A program made the translations under genes and the position numbers. The notes under the pieces were generated by a model. That model was not told the DNA's origin. It searched no databases and saw only the letters and a program-made list of their open reading frames with translations. Shown in pieces: positions 52,501 through 63,443 of a DNA stretch of 64,000 bases (positions are counted from its first letter, which is position 1; every line of letters begins with the position of its first letter). Source of the DNA: Parachryseolinea silvisoli (GTDB taxonomy: Bacteria > Bacteroidota > Bacteroidia > Cytophagales > Cyclobacteriaceae); the NCBI RefSeq assembly GCF_021190955.1, contig NZ_JAIOAO010000002.1, positions 992,001 through 1,056,000 of the forward strand, read 5' to 3'.

Positions 52501-55500
52501 CCGCCCAGCATTATGACCCGCCTGTTACCGCAGCCACCACGTATATCCGAAGATCGGTGACAAGCGGACCATGTCTAAATTTTCCCAGTCCGTCTATTAA
52601 GTTTAGCGTAGCTTCTGTGAGCAAAACGCTCATCACCGCCACGCCGTCATCCATTGCTGCGAATGGTACCAGCGCAGCGTTTATCATTGTACAATTAAAG
52701 GACGCCGCCGAAAACGACTTAACGACCAGCGCCTGTACCCCGCTCCTGTCTACAACAGCAGGAACACTTTCCACGCTCACGGATAATGGAGACGGTACCT
52801 TTTCAGCCACGCTAACGTCCACCGTTTCGCCGGCAACCGCTACAATCTCCGGGTCCTTAAATGGCAGCCCCATTACGGATACAGAAATCGTCACGTTTGT
52901 TTCCAGCGGGATTCCCAGCACAGCGACGTCAACGATAACCGCGGCGTCCGCATCGATCACGGCCAATGGCGTAAGCACGTCGCTCATCACTATACAACTG
53001 AAGGATGCCGGGGGCACAAACCTGGCAACGGGAGGCGCCGTAGTAGGGCTGTCAAGCACCGCGGGAACACTCTCCTCCATCACCGACAATGGTGACGGAA
53101 CCTACACGGCAATTCTCACCGCTGAAGCGACGCCCGGCATCGCTACGATCACGGGAATAATCGGTGGTGTTGCGATTACAGATAATGAGGTTGTAACATT
53201 CGTACCAGGTCCCGCCGATGCCACTACTTCAATCATCACCGCATCACCGACGTCCATACTGGCTAACGGGGTAGCTACATCTACCATTACAGTCCAGCTG
53301 AAAGATGCTACCGGAAATAACCTGACGAGCGGTGGTGCCACGGTTACACTAGCGAGAACGTCTGGAACCCTCAGCCCGGTAACTGACAACGGCAACGGAA
53401 CCTACACGGCTACCCTCACCTCTTCTACGATTGCCGGAAATTCCTCCATCACCGGTATTGTTGGCGGTGTCGCCATCACAGATGACGAAGTAGTCACCTT
53501 CACGCCCGGTGCAGCCAGCATCGCGACGTCAATCATTACCGCTTCGCCAACATCCATAGTCGCCGACGGATCGAGTACATCGACCATCACAGTCCAGCTG
53601 AAAGATGCCAATGGCAATAATCTTACAACAGGAGGAGCGACTGTCACACTGGCGAGAACATCAGGAACCCTCAGTGCAGTAATTGACAATGGGAACGGAA
53701 CCTATACAGCTACCTTAACGTCTTCGACTACAGCAGGCAACTCCACGATCACTGGCACCATCGGGGGTGTTACTATCACCGACAATGAAGTAGTCACCTT
53801 TACGCCTGGTGTAGCTAGCGTAGCAACCTCAACGATCATTGCTTCGCCAGCATCGATAACCGCCAACGGATCCAGTACTTCTACAATTACGGTTCAGCTG
53901 AAAGATGCGAACGGCAACAATCTCACAACCGGAGGCGCTGCTGTCGTGTTAGCAACAACAGCAGGAACACTGAGTGCAGTAACCGACAACGGCAACGGAA
54001 CCTACACCGCTACGCTGACCTCTTCGACTACAGCAGGGGCCTCCACGATCACCGGAACCATCGGGGGTGTTACTATCACCGACAACGAAGTAGTTACCTT
54101 CACACCAGGAGCAGCCAGCACGGCAACTTCAATCATTGCGGCTTCGCCAACATCCATCCCGGCCAACGGAATCAGTACATCTACAATTACCGTCCAATTA
54201 AAAGACGCCAATGGCAATAATCTTACGGCAGGAGGAGCTACTGTGACACTGGCGAGAACATCCGGAACCCTCAGTGCAGTAACTGATAATGGAAACGGAA
54301 CTTATACAGCCACCTTAACGTCTTCGACCACAGCAGGGAACTCTACTGTCACAGGCACCGTCGGTGGTGTCACCATCACCGACAACGAAGTAGTCGCCTT
54401 CACGCCGGGAGCAGCCAGCGTGGCAACTTCGACCATTACGGCTTCGCCAACATCCATCACGGCCAACGGAATCAGTACATCTACAATTACTGTCCAATTA
54501 AAAGACGCCAATGGCAATAACCTCACCACAGGTGGTGCTACGGTAGTGTTGGTACGGACATCCGGAACCTTAAGCGCTGTAACCGATAATGGAAATGGAA
54601 CCTATACAGCCACCTTAACATCTTCGACTACAGCAGGGAACTCTACTATCACAGGTACCATTGGGGGTGTCGCCATCACCGACAACGAAGTAGTCATCTT
54701 CACGCCGGGAGCAGGGAGTATAGCAACTTCGACTATTACGGCCTCACCAACATCCATAACTGCCAATGGATCCAGCACTTCTACGATCACCGTTCAGCTA
54801 AAAGACGCCAACGGCAATAATCTTACGACAGGGGGTGCTACGGTGACACTGGCGAGAACATCCGGAACTCTCAGTGCAGTAACTGACAATGGAAACGGAA
54901 CCTATACCGCTACGCTGACCTCTTCGACTATAGCAGGGAGCTCTATTGTCACAGGCACCGTTGGTGGTGTCGCCATCACCGATAACGAAGTAGTCACCTT
55001 TGCACCGGGAGCAGCCAGCGTAGCCACTTCAACGATCGTTGCTTCGCCAACGTCGATAACTGCCAATGGATCCAGTACTTCTATTATTACCGTTCAGCTG
55101 AAAGATGCCAATGGCAATAACCTCACAACCAGTGGCGCCGCTGTCGTGTTAGCAACAACAGCAGGAACATTGAGTACAGTAACCGATAACGGAAACGGAA
55201 CCTATACCGCTACGCTGACCTCTTCGACTACGGTAGGGAACTCCACGGTCACCGGAACCATCGGTGGTGTCACCATCACCGAGAACGAAGTAGTCGCCTT
55301 CACGCCAGGCGCAGCCAGCGCGGCAACTTCGACCATTACGGCTTCACCAACATCCATCACGGCCAACGGAATCAGTACGTCTACAATTACTGTTCAACTA
55401 AAAGACGCCAATGGCAATAATCTTACGTCAGGAGGTGCTGCTGTGACGCTGGTGAGAACATCCGGAACCCTCAGTGCAGTAACTGACAATGGAAACGGAA

Positions 55501-58500
55501 CCTATACAGCTACCTTAACCTCTTCGACTACAGCAGGAAACTCTACTATCACAGGTACCATTGGTGGCGTCGCCATCACCGATAACGAAGTTGTGACCTT
55601 CACACCGGGTATAGCCAGCACAGCAACTTCGACTATTACGGCCTCACCGACATCCATAACCGCCAATGGATCCAGTACTTCTACGATCACTGTTCAACTG
55701 AAAGATGTCAACGGCAATAACCTGACAACTGGCGGCTCTACCGTAGTATTGTCAACAACGACTGGAACCCTGGGCGCTGTAACCGACAATGGTAATGGCA
55801 CGTACACTGCTACGTTGACTTCTGCGATTACGGCAGGAACCTCCACCATTACCGGCACCATCGGTGGTGTTGCCATCACCGACAACGAAGTAGTCACCTT
55901 TGCGCCTGGTGCAGCCAGTGTAGCAACCTCAACGATCGTTGCTTCGCCGACGTCGATAACAGCGAACGGGTCCAGCACCTCTGTCATTACGGTTCAACTG
56001 AAAGACGCGAATGGTAACAATCTTACAACCGGTGGCGCTACAGTCACATTAGCAGCAACTGCCGGAACCATCAGCGCTGTAACCGACAACGGGAATGGGA
56101 CTTATACCGCCAGCTTAATTTCGTCCACGACAGCAGAAAATTCGACGATCACAGGTGCCATCGGCGGTGTGGCCATTGCCGATACGGAGGTGGTAACGTT
56201 CACCTCCGGTATCGCCAGTGTGGCAACTTCGACTATCACGGCTTCGCCAACATCGATCACCGCTAACGGAAGCAGCACTTCTATCATTACCGTCCAGTTG
56301 AAAGATACAAACGGTAACAATCTCACAACCGGTGGCGCAACGGTGGCACTGGCAACAACTTCCGGATCGCTTTCTTCCATAACCGATAACGGAAACGGAA
56401 CGTACACAGCTACATTAACTTCTTCAACGACCGCCGGAAGCTCCACGGTCACGGGTACCCTTGGTGGTGTCGCGATTACCGACAACGAAATGGTGGCATT
56501 CACGCCGGGAGCGGTCAGCACAGCAACGTCAACCATTACCGCCTCGCCAACATCCTTAACCGCCAATGGATCCAGCACTTCTATCGTTACTGTTCAGTTG
56601 AAAGATGCCAACGGCAACAATCTTACAACGGGTGGCGCTACCGTAACGTTAGCAGCAACTGACGGGACCCTCAGCACCGTAACTGACAATGGAAACGGAA
56701 CGTACACGGTTACATTAACTTCATCAACAACCGCCGGAAATTCGACCGTTACAGGTACTGTTGGCGGTGTCGCCATCCTCGACAACGAAGTGATAACGTT
56801 CAGCCCCGGTACAGCAAGTATAGCAACGTCAACCATTACGGCCTCGCCAACATCGATCACCGCGAATGGAGCCAGTACTTCCACCATTACAGTCCAGCTG
56901 AAGGATATCCATGGCAATAACCTCACCACGGGTGGCGGTGCCGCCGTCGTATTGGCAACAACGGACGGAACGTTGAGTGCGGTGACTTACGCTGGAAACG
57001 GGACCTACACCGCGACGTTGACCGCCCCAACGATTTCAGGAAACGCTACGATCACCGGCACGATCGATGCAGTCCCAATAACCGACAACGAGGTCGTAAC
57101 CTTCACGCCAGGAGCAGCCAGCGCGGCGACATCAATCCTTGCGGCGTCGCCTACATCGATCACGGCGAACGGATCCAGCACGTCTACCATTACGATTCAA
57201 CTGAAAGACGCTGATGGAAATAACCTCACCACTGGTGGCGCCACCGTTGCACTAACCACGACTTCCGGATCGCTTTCTTCTGTAACCGATAATGGAAATG
57301 GTACTTATACCGCCACGTTGACCTCTTCCACCACCACCGGAAATGCCACGATCACCGGCACCGTCGGTGGTGTTACAATAACCGACAACGAAATAGTAGC
57401 CTTTATCTCTGGCGCAGCCAGTGTCGCGACGTCAACGATCACCGCTTCGTCCTCTTCGATCGTAGCGGACGGCGTCACGACCACTACCATTACCGTGCAG
57501 CTGAAAGATGCCAATGGAAATAACCTCACCGCCGGTGGCGTGGCTGTCGCCCTGACGGCAACTTCCGGAACGTTATCCTCCCTAACCGACAATGGCGATG
57601 GGACCTATACGGCGACATTAACCGCACCGGTCACTACCGGAAGTACTACGATTACGGGTACGATCGACGGGGGAGGGATAACCGATACCGAGGTAGTGAC
57701 TTTCGTGCCGGGTGCCGCGAGCGCAGCCACGTCGACCCTGGCCGCCTCACCGACATCCATCACGGCCGACGGGGCCAGCACGTCCACCATTACTATCCAA
57801 CTGAAAGATGCCAACGGCAATAATCTGACAGCCGGTGGTGCTACCGTGGTGGTGTCGGGAACTTCGGGGACCCTCAGCGCTGTGACCGATCATGGAGACG
57901 GAACGTATACAGCCACGCTAACATCATCGGAAACCGCAGGAAACGCCACGATCACCGGTAGCGTTGACGGCGTAGCGCTAACCGACGACGAAGTTGTAGC
58001 CTTCACGCCCGGTGCAGCCAGTGCAGCCACGTCTACGATAACCTCTTCTGTAACATCCGTGCTGGCGGATGGCGCCACGACCACCATGATTACTATCCAA
58101 CTGAAAGATGCCAGTGGCAATAATCTTACCGTGGGTGGTGACGATGTGGCCCTGTCGACAACGCTGGGTACGCTTACAGGTGTGACGGATCATGGCGATG
58201 GAACATATACTGCTACGTTTACGTCATCGCTCTCCACGGGTATGGCCGTTATCTCAGGGACTGTAAATGCCGTCGCGATAACCGATACAGAAACGATCTT
58301 CATCACAGATCGTTTAGCCAGTGCGGTAACGTCTACGATCACAGCGTCTCCCACCTCGATTGCTGCGGACGGGACTTCCACAAGCCTGATCACCGTACAA
58401 CTAAAAGATGCCGCGGACGATCCGCTTACTTCGGGCGGCAACACCGTCGCACTCGCTTCAACCCTGGGAACACTCTCCGCCATAACCGACAACGGCGACG

Positions 58501-59192
58501 GCACCTATTCGGCGGTACTCACGTCGTCTCTTCAACCGGGTCAAAGTATCATTACGGGAACCGTAAATAATGTCGGCATGACAGACGATGCCACGGTTAC
58601 GTTCACCATGCTACCAGACGAAACGCTTATCAGTACTATCACGGCCGATCAGCTGACCCTTCCCGCAGATGGTGCCAGCACGTCTATCATTACGATTACC
58701 GTAAAAGACAGCGACGGCAACATGGTCAGCGGTGTTGAAATCGCAATCAGCACAACCGCTGGTGTAGTTTCCGACGTCACCGACCACCAGGACGGAACGT
58801 ATACGGCCGTCCTTACGTCGTCTGCAACACCCGGCGAAGCGATACTGTCCTACAGCCTGAACGGGGAACCCGCTTCGAATTCCCTCAGCATCACGTTTAC
58901 ACCGCCAACGGGAGGCTTTTTTATACCGGAGGGTTTTTCGCCGGATGGAGATGGCGTCAACGATACTTTTATTATTCAAGGCATCGAAAATAAGAAGGTG
59001 ACCTTACAGGTATACAATCGCTGGGGTGAGCTGGTATATCAGGCAGACGAATATAAAAATGACTGGGACGGGCTTGCTACCCGCGGGATTGTTCTCGGCG
59101 ACAAACTTCCTGACGGAACCTATTTCTATGCCATCGACCTGAACAACGGTGACAAGCCGTTGGTACGCTACATGACCATAAAAAGAAAATGA
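49575..59192 (+). CDS. Giant repetitive surface adhesin with type IX secretion C-terminal domain
   Basis: 3205 residues. Signal peptide ([23 protein letters not shown]); N-terminal unique domain about 24-290; Ig-like segments about 290-740; two SprB-like modules (about 835-1010, each with [10 protein letters not shown] / [10 protein letters not shown] and QHYDPP); then 21 invasin-type Ig repeats of about 100 residues (about 1016-3110) with [16 protein letters not shown] and [14 protein letters not shown] cores; C-terminal CHU_C domain ([17 protein letters not shown] ... YNRWGELVY ... WDG). The last is the signal of T9SS gliding/adhesion proteins. The PorP/SprF and OmpA genes that follow, overlapping by 4 bases and 13 bases on, are its probable export and anchoring partners. 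Confidence 0.95.
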   Translation: MHVSRYSLLLATLIFSTLPSFSQTAGLIYKTAGTGSPILDPNGDGYTSATTFGFTTNDQVQSEIPYKPIPVPSVEPTADPGPGPDCGFTDFVDSGVEDPELTYFDGTNLLYRMRIGNTAPNSKGYSILIDTDQKFGFSGPNADPNAVVGNPGFEIEISLQTNFFVGLYAVDGTTTPSLKTSFPYDNYAQKSIALTTNCGTPDYFYDFFIPFAAITANFPSVTTATPLRMLAITTMNPSPAVGNNAQSDVGGIDDAAYGYNYDNIFQAIINNFYPTPVTGINTGFPADRTSCPSITSSLNVNSTSIGGTSSEVNGTIIKVYKNGTVLNTTTVSSGAWTLSGVSGLIANDVITASATAPGKTESVINCSNVIVAISCSADVTINATNTSAKNIGGSGVVGATIKIYQNGVALTPNPVSSATVASDGTFCWKNNGNTGSCNGGTNSLSGGYRVTQTEPSKCESSGLYVCVGSSPTQTAAPVITTSPITTSTTSVTGTSVSGAVIELYAGTTAIGRATASGTSWTITGLTFAIGQAITAKAISGTNCLSNASNTVTVTSPSGGATLAPIITGSYCTASTISAVSGTSVEATGTTIQVYNGVTLLGSTTTLATGTWTVTGLTIASGTTITARATAVGKTQSAPSNSVTIKGVSSNAGLTVTGPIVENQTPITGTLSTPGTVNVYADGSFLGTATVTGSTWSYSPAFPATEIYAGASVTATVTIGSNCESPASTAVVVQCAAPSTGLTISPSSAICAGTTATVTITSPESGVTYQLFDGSSSSGSAKIGTGSSITLTSGVLTSSTTLSVKAVKISAVPCASTLTSTHAVTVTPVIATNTLTVPAVTSFCGNGDATEITGSAPSGGNGTYTYQWQSSADNILFNDIADATSQHYDPPAVLATTYFRRTVSSGGCASNSPSVTITIQPTDLTNTITAPAVTSFCITGDPLTITGSLPTGGTGTYAYQWQSSTDDMVFNNINLATAQHYDPPVTAATTYIRRSVTSGPCLNFPSPSIKFSVASVSKTLITATPSSIAANGTSAAFIIVQLKDAAENDLTTSACTPLLSTTAGTLSTLTDNGDGTFSATLTSTVSPATATISGSLNGSPITDTEIVTFVSSGIPSTATSTITAASASITANGVSTSLITIQLKDAGGTNLATGGAVVGLSSTAGTLSSITDNGDGTYTAILTAEATPGIATITGIIGGVAITDNEVVTFVPGPADATTSIITASPTSILANGVATSTITVQLKDATGNNLTSGGATVTLARTSGTLSPVTDNGNGTYTATLTSSTIAGNSSITGIVGGVAITDDEVVTFTPGAASIATSIITASPTSIVADGSSTSTITVQLKDANGNNLTTGGATVTLARTSGTLSAVIDNGNGTYTATLTSSTTAGNSTITGTIGGVTITDNEVVTFTPGVASVATSTIIASPASITANGSSTSTITVQLKDANGNNLTTGGAAVVLATTAGTLSAVTDNGNGTYTATLTSSTTAGASTITGTIGGVTITDNEVVTFTPGAASTATSIIAASPTSIPANGISTSTITVQLKDANGNNLTAGGATVTLARTSGTLSAVTDNGNGTYTATLTSSTTAGNSTVTGTVGGVTITDNEVVAFTPGAASVATSTITASPTSITANGISTSTITVQLKDANGNNLTTGGATVVLVRTSGTLSAVTDNGNGTYTATLTSSTTAGNSTITGTIGGVAITDNEVVIFTPGAGSIATSTITASPTSITANGSSTSTITVQLKDANGNNLTTGGATVTLARTSGTLSAVTDNGNGTYTATLTSSTIAGSSIVTGTVGGVAITDNEVVTFAPGAASVATSTIVASPTSITANGSSTSIITVQLKDANGNNLTTSGAAVVLATTAGTLSTVTDNGNGTYTATLTSSTTVGNSTVTGTIGGVTITENEVVAFTPGAASAATSTITASPTSITANGISTSTITVQLKDANGNNLTSGGAAVTLVRTSGTLSAVTDNGNGTYTATLTSSTTAGNSTITGTIGGVAITDNEVVTFTPGIASTATSTITASPTSITANGSSTSTITVQLKDVNGNNLTTGGSTVVLSTTTGTLGAVTDNGNGTYTATLTSAITAGTSTITGTIGGVAITDNEVVTFAPGAASVATSTIVASPTSITANGSSTSVITVQLKDANGNNLTTGGATVTLAATAGTISAVTDNGNGTYTASLISSTTAENSTITGAIGGVAIADTEVVTFTSGIASVATSTITASPTSITANGSSTSIITVQLKDTNGNNLTTGGATVALATTSGSLSSITDNGNGTYTATLTSSTTAGSSTVTGTLGGVAITDNEMVAFTPGAVSTATSTITASPTSLTANGSSTSIVTVQLKDANGNNLTTGGATVTLAATDGTLSTVTDNGNGTYTVTLTSSTTAGNSTVTGTVGGVAILDNEVITFSPGTASIATSTITASPTSITANGASTSTITVQLKDIHGNNLTTGGGAAVVLATTDGTLSAVTYAGNGTYTATLTAPTISGNATITGTIDAVPITDNEVVTFTPGAASAATSILAASPTSITANGSSTSTITIQLKDADGNNLTTGGATVALTTTSGSLSSVTDNGNGTYTATLTSSTTTGNATITGTVGGVTITDNEIVAFISGAASVATSTITASSSSIVADGVTTTTITVQLKDANGNNLTAGGVAVALTATSGTLSSLTDNGDGTYTATLTAPVTTGSTTITGTIDGGGITDTEVVTFVPGAASAATSTLAASPTSITADGASTSTITIQLKDANGNNLTAGGATVVVSGTSGTLSAVTDHGDGTYTATLTSSETAGNATITGSVDGVALTDDEVVAFTPGAASAATSTITSSVTSVLADGATTTMITIQLKDASGNNLTVGGDDVALSTTLGTLTGVTDHGDGTYTATFTSSLSTGMAVISGTVNAVAITDTETIFITDRLASAVTSTITASPTSIAADGTSTSLITVQLKDAADDPLTSGGNTVALASTLGTLSAITDNGDGTYSAVLTSSLQPGQSIITGTVNNVGMTDDATVTFTMLPDETLISTITADQLTLPADGASTSIITITVKDSDGNMVSGVEIAISTTAGVVSDVTDHQDGTYTAVLTSSATPGEAILSYSLNGEPASNSLSITFTPPTGGFFIPEGFSPDGDGVNDTFIIQGIENKKVTLQVYNRWGELVYQADEYKNDWDGLATRGIVLGDKLPDGTYFYAIDLNNGDKPLVRYMTIKRK
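52620..58908 (+). repeat. 21 tandem ~300-bp repeats within the adhesin gene
   Basis: The GGA-ACC-TAC (Gly-Thr-Tyr) marker recurs at 53097, 53397, 53697 and so on every exactly 300 bases to 56697, then after one inserted codon again every 300 from 57000 to 58500. The first interval is 303 and the last 294. Copies between about 53.5 and 56 kb are near-identical in DNA, outer copies more divergent, which points to ongoing homogenisation by recombination in the centre. Confidence 0.92.
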
Positions 59193-60154
59193 TATTTAAC
59201 CGAACCAAGTATAACAAGATGAATACCATGCGACACAATACCGGAAAAATGCTAGCGCTTCTTTTTATGACGGTTGCGTATAGCGTGCAGGCGCAGCAGG
59301 ACCCTACGTATTCGTTATTTATGTACAATGGCCTAGCCATTAATCCGGCGGTAGCCGGAAGCGCCGAAACGCTGAGTGCTACCGCCCTGTACCGCAAGCA
59401 ATGGGCAGGTATTAAAGGCGCGCCGGAGACACTGACGCTGAATGTCGACGCGCCGTTCTGGAATAAAAGGGTCGGGCTGGGCCTCTCCGTCATAAACGAT
59501 AAGATCGGCGTTATGCAGAACCTGAATATCAACGCGCTCTACGCGTACCGCATCCGGTTTGAAACGGGTACGCTTTCTATGGGTATACAGGCGGGTATGA
59601 ATAAGTTTTCGGCGGATTATTCGTCGGTCGTAACCAACCCTCAGAATACCACTGACAACTCCTTTACGGAAAATACAAACCACACTGTATTCAACTTCGG
59701 TTCAGGCTTTTATTATTATTCAGAAAAGTTTTATGCCGGTATTTCCTGCCCACATTTTATTAATCAGCAGCTCGATGGCATCAAGGATACAAACGGAGAA
59801 CAAGCACACCAGTATCGCCACTACTTTTTAACCGCCGGATATGTGTTCGACGCCGGCGAAATGTTTAAAATCAAACCTTCGACCCTTGTGAAGATCGCCG
59901 AGGGAGCGCCGCTTCAGGTTGATATCAACTCCAACTTCTGGTATGACGAAAAGATCGGCCTCGGCTTTTCATACCGTACCAATGACTCGTTCACCACGTC
60001 GCTTCAATTCCAGATCGACAAATTCAGGATTGGCTATGCGTATGATCTTATTGTTTCATCTTTTAAAAGATACGCTACCGGCAACAATGAAATTATGGTC
60101 AGGTTTGAGCTGGCCGAAAAACATAAAAGAGTTCTGACGCCTCGTTACTTCTAA
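59189..60154 (+). CDS. PorP/SprF-family type IX secretion outer-membrane protein
   Basis: 321 residues (start overlapping the adhesin stop as ATGA; ATG 59219 is an alternative). Signal peptide then [23 protein letters not shown], the diagnostic PorP/SprF opening, and a beta-barrel body ([21 protein letters not shown]) ending [16 protein letters not shown]. In Flavobacterium, SprF is required to export the giant adhesin SprB encoded beside it; the same pairing is seen here. Confidence 0.93.
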   Translation: MIFNRTKYNKMNTMRHNTGKMLALLFMTVAYSVQAQQDPTYSLFMYNGLAINPAVAGSAETLSATALYRKQWAGIKGAPETLTLNVDAPFWNKRVGLGLSVINDKIGVMQNLNINALYAYRIRFETGTLSMGIQAGMNKFSADYSSVVTNPQNTTDNSFTENTNHTVFNFGSGFYYYSEKFYAGISCPHFINQQLDGIKDTNGEQAHQYRHYFLTAGYVFDAGEMFKIKPSTLVKIAEGAPLQVDINSNFWYDEKIGLGFSYRTNDSFTTSLQFQIDKFRIGYAYDLIVSSFKRYATGNNEIMVRFELAEKHKRVLTPRYF

Positions 60155-60167
60155 TTCCCATCGAATC

Positions 60168-62081
60168 ATGAGAACGTTCTTCTTCCTGCTGTTTTCGGTT
60201 CTTTTCCTGCAACAGACGCTTGGCCAACAATCAGATCTTAAAAAAGCAGATACATACTTTGATCGGTTTCAATATGCATCTGCGGCCGCCGCCTACGAAA
60301 AGATATTGGCCCTGGATACCGCGAATGTTAATGCCCTTAAAAATATAATTGTTTGTTACCGTAAATTAAACGACTCTGCCAACGCTGAAAAGTGGCTTGC
60401 CAGAATGTGTTCGCGGGACGGCGTGGACGGCAACTATTTCCGACAATACGGAGAAGTTCTGGCGGCGAACAAAAAATATGAGCAGGCTGTAGTCTGGTAT
60501 AAAAAATATTTGGGAAAGACACCTGACGACGCCATCGCGAAGCTCATTGCCAGTTACAAAACAATGAATGATTTTTATAGAGACTCGTCACTTTATACCA
60601 TCCGATCACTCCCCTTCAATTCAAAGCAGGCAGACTTCAGTCCTGCTTATTACCAGGGAGGTATCTTATTCTGTTCGGCCAGAAGCGGCAGCTCAAACGG
60701 GGCGACCTATGCCTGGGACAATTCCGCATATATAGATTTATATTATGTGATCCAACTAACCGACTTGCCACTGCCTTTTGCGAAGCAAATAAACTCCTCG
60801 TTACACGAGGGCCCGGCAACGGCCTCCTCCCGTGGAGACACGTTATTTTTTACCCGGAATAATCAATCTGGGAAGTCATCAAAAAGCAGTGATGGGATCA
60901 CACGGCTCAGCATTTTTTACAGTGTGCAGAAAGACAGCGCGTGGCAAAAGGCACAGCCCTTCGAGTTGAATAACGATGGCTACTCCCTGGGGCATCCTGC
61001 ACTCGCGCCGGATCACAAGCTATATTTTGTGTCAGATATGCCCGGGGGATTGGGTGGTACCGATTTATACTGGACTCGGTACGTCAACGGTCATTGGTCG
61101 GCCCCGATAAACCTGGGTCCTGGCATCAATACATCAGGGAACGAAATGTTTCCCTATATAGATCAACAAGGCAACTTATACTTTGCTTCCACGACACATG
61201 CCGGGTTGGGCGGCTTGGATAACTTCCGGGCCGAGGCAACAGCCGGCGGCTTCAAGTCGCCTTCGAACCTCGGCTACCCGATCAATTCTTCAAAAGACGA
61301 TTTTGGGTTCATTATTAAAAACGATCAGGGATATTTCAGCTCAAATCGCGGTGCCGACGCAAAAGATGACAATCTCTACGCTTTTACGATAGATTATACT
61401 CTTTACTTAACTATCCGTGCGCAACGCAGCGATGGTAAACCGGTAGATCATTTCACACTTGAACTCACCGAAAATGGCGCGGCTCCCATAACACTGCCAG
61501 TGGACCAGGTCGCCACCCGGCCATTTAACAGGCAACGCAGTTACGACCTAACCTGTACCAAAGACGGCTATCAGCCGAAGCATCTTACCCTGACCGCGGC
61601 CGACCTGGCAAAGTACCGGTCGTATGAGACCATTGTCTTTCACCTCGAGGAAACTTTGCCAAAGCCCATCGCGGTAACACCACGCGGCCAACAGGTGCTT
61701 CCGCCAGCGGTGTCGTTATTCGAAAAGAATGAGATCGGTCAACTGATCGAGCTCGATATCCGGTACGATGTAAACAAATCCAACATTCGTAAAGATGCGG
61801 CGGCCGAGCTCGACAAGCTGGTTATTTTCCTGCAAAAAAATCCCACCGTAACGATTGAGCTAGGCTCGCATACCGACAGTCGAGGAAGCGAAGACACGAA
61901 CCTGGCGCTTTCCCAAAAACGTGCTACCGCCGCTGCGCTTTATGTCACCTCGAAGGGAATCAGTATCCAACGAATTGTTCCGGTTGGTTATGGTGAAAAC
62001 AATCTAAAAATCCGCAATGCAAAAAGCGAGGAAGAGCACCAGCAAAACCGCCGGACTACTGTAAAGATAATTCGTAACTGA
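60168..62081 (+). CDS. OmpA-family protein with TPR and PD40 propeller
   Basis: 637 residues. Signal peptide (to about 20, LGQQS), TPR-like helices about 22-125, WD40-like/PD40 beta-propeller blades about 150-410 (LYFVSDMPGGLGGTDLYW, LYFASTTHAGLGGLDNF, GYFSSNRGADAKDDNLYAF), a carboxypeptidase-like Ig segment, and a C-terminal OmpA peptidoglycan-binding domain about 525-637 (GSHTDSRGSEDTNLALSQKRA). This architecture accompanies PorP/SprF genes and probably anchors the adhesin export complex to peptidoglycan. Third gene of the T9SS module. Confidence 0.94.
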   Translation: MRTFFFLLFSVLFLQQTLGQQSDLKKADTYFDRFQYASAAAAYEKILALDTANVNALKNIIVCYRKLNDSANAEKWLARMCSRDGVDGNYFRQYGEVLAANKKYEQAVVWYKKYLGKTPDDAIAKLIASYKTMNDFYRDSSLYTIRSLPFNSKQADFSPAYYQGGILFCSARSGSSNGATYAWDNSAYIDLYYVIQLTDLPLPFAKQINSSLHEGPATASSRGDTLFFTRNNQSGKSSKSSDGITRLSIFYSVQKDSAWQKAQPFELNNDGYSLGHPALAPDHKLYFVSDMPGGLGGTDLYWTRYVNGHWSAPINLGPGINTSGNEMFPYIDQQGNLYFASTTHAGLGGLDNFRAEATAGGFKSPSNLGYPINSSKDDFGFIIKNDQGYFSSNRGADAKDDNLYAFTIDYTLYLTIRAQRSDGKPVDHFTLELTENGAAPITLPVDQVATRPFNRQRSYDLTCTKDGYQPKHLTLTAADLAKYRSYETIVFHLEETLPKPIAVTPRGQQVLPPAVSLFEKNEIGQLIELDIRYDVNKSNIRKDAAAELDKLVIFLQKNPTVTIELGSHTDSRGSEDTNLALSQKRATAAALYVTSKGISIQRIVPVGYGENNLKIRNAKSEEEHQQNRRTTVKIIRN

Positions 62082-62214
62082 AGTTCTTGTTAACCCAGAA
62101 GGAGCCGGCAAAAAATAGAGATGTTACTATGGGATGAGCACTGGTCGGATCTCCTGTTTATATCGTAATCATCCTTTTACTATCAGGCCGTCTTTGTGGG
62201 ACTCGATATATCAT

Positions 62215-62679
62215 TTAGTCCTGAATTACCCTCTTAAATAGTACACCATCTTTGTAGTAAACGATCATCGTTACACCTTGGCCGGTTCGTTCATAGTAAC
62301 GGGGTTTGTCGGTTGTCTGCCAGTTTACCTTTCGGTGTTGTGTGATGGCTTCCGTCCAATGACGGCTGGCTGTATCGGCGGGTACCTCCGTCATTCCAGC
62401 ACACCATTTGGACACGTCAGTGGTGTCTATTTTAACGACAAATTTATAGTCCCAGGAGGATGCGCCAGGAACGGACAGGGACCGACTGCTAAATCCGTTG
62501 ACATTGAACAATTCAAATTCGGCGTCTTTAATGGCTGAAAAGGGCTTTATCGCATGGCTTAAAATTTCCACCCGCTCTGTGCTGTTCCTGTAATTGTCGC
62601 TATCGAGCTTCGTTTCAGGATCGCATTGAGTGAGGCAGAATAGAAATCCGATGGATAAAAGATGATAGGTTTTCGTCAT
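62215..62679 (-). CDS. Hypothetical lipoprotein
   Basis: 154 residues; lipobox LTQC at residue about 19 (SIGFLFCLTQCDPETK). The mature part mixes beta and helix with an internal Cys (SKWCAGMTEV) and a C-terminal strand MIVYYKDGVLFKRVI. No family recognised. Stands alone on the minus strand between the OmpA gene and the AraC-type pair. Confidence 0.7.
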   Translation of the reverse strand: MTKTYHLLSIGFLFCLTQCDPETKLDSDNYRNSTERVEILSHAIKPFSAIKDAEFELFNVNGFSSRSLSVPGASSWDYKFVVKIDTTDVSKWCAGMTEVPADTASRHWTEAITQHRKVNWQTTDKPRYYERTGQGVTMIVYYKDGVLFKRVIQD

Positions 62680-62867
62680 GTTATAGGCCTGTTAATGTAA
62701 CAAAGTTTGGTAATCCGTTCAATAGATGGATATGTACGGTGCTCAGGTCGATCTTTGAAAGTCACAAGCGTCCCTTTGATAGGAATAAGCGGTGGTCGCG
62801 CCTATTGATGTTTATTTGCGGGGGGCAAATGCTGGAGACGCAATGTGTAGTGGGTCAGAAGAACATC

Positions 62868-63395
62868 ATGGATATGTGGGCATTTAATATTTCGCTTCCG
62901 GGCTGGGGATCGTATGCTTTCAAGGCGGATCATTTCATTATTAAGGACTGGAAACAACATGCGCTTGCCGCGTACCTGTCGGCAGCATGCGCACCTTTTT
63001 ATAAAGTTTTTCATGTGACCGCCGGAAAGGGACTTTTGATTGCCGGTGTGCATCACTATGTACTAGGACCGGGGAATGTCGCGTTCATTCGTCCGGATGA
63101 GTTCATTGCATGGAGAACACTCTCCGGTGACATCGACGGGCACTTCTGTTTTGTTCATCCCAGCTTCTTCAAGGGTGCCAGCCATGTACTCGACTCGTTC
63201 CTGACCTTTCCACACGCGCACCCCGCAACGGCCGTAGTGCCGTTAAATCAAATTCAGTCCGGGAACGTCCAACAATCGTTCGAACTGATGCGCCAGGAAG
63301 CGGCGGGGCATTTTGACGATAAAAAGCAGGCTATTTTACTACACCTGCAAATGATATTGCTAAAGGTTCGTCGGGCAGGCAGAGAATACTATTGA
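62868..63395 (+). CDS. AraC-type ligand-binding domain without DNA-binding domain
   Basis: 175 residues from ATG 62868. It aligns along its length with the N-terminal half of the next gene: FYKVFHVTAGKGLL vs FYKIFHMTSGTGVL, HYVLGPGNVAFIRPDEFIAW vs a similar YEVGPGDIAFLHPDEIMSW, and DDKKQAILLHLQMILLKVRRAG vs DDKKQALLLYLQMMLVEVQRAG. It stops a few residues after that point (REYY), exactly where the AraC helix-turn-helix part should begin. It may be a degenerate duplicate or a stand-alone sensor that dimerises with its neighbour. Confidence 0.72.
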   Translation: MDMWAFNISLPGWGSYAFKADHFIIKDWKQHALAAYLSAACAPFYKVFHVTAGKGLLIAGVHHYVLGPGNVAFIRPDEFIAWRTLSGDIDGHFCFVHPSFFKGASHVLDSFLTFPHAHPATAVVPLNQIQSGNVQQSFELMRQEAAGHFDDKKQAILLHLQMILLKVRRAGREYY

Positions 63396-63443
63396 GGTTC
63401 TCGTCTATTTCATTATTAAAAAGGTTTTTATAATTTCGATTGT

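Noticed and set aside
52511-58504. Many minus-strand open frames within the adhesin repeats, recurring every 300 bases
   Set aside because: They are the reverse reading of the repeat unit, which is low in reverse-strand stops; identical periodicity shows they are shadows.
52620-58908. Regular 300-bp repeats considered as a satellite or CRISPR-like array
   Set aside because: They are in frame throughout, far too long for CRISPR units, and encode Ig-like domains.
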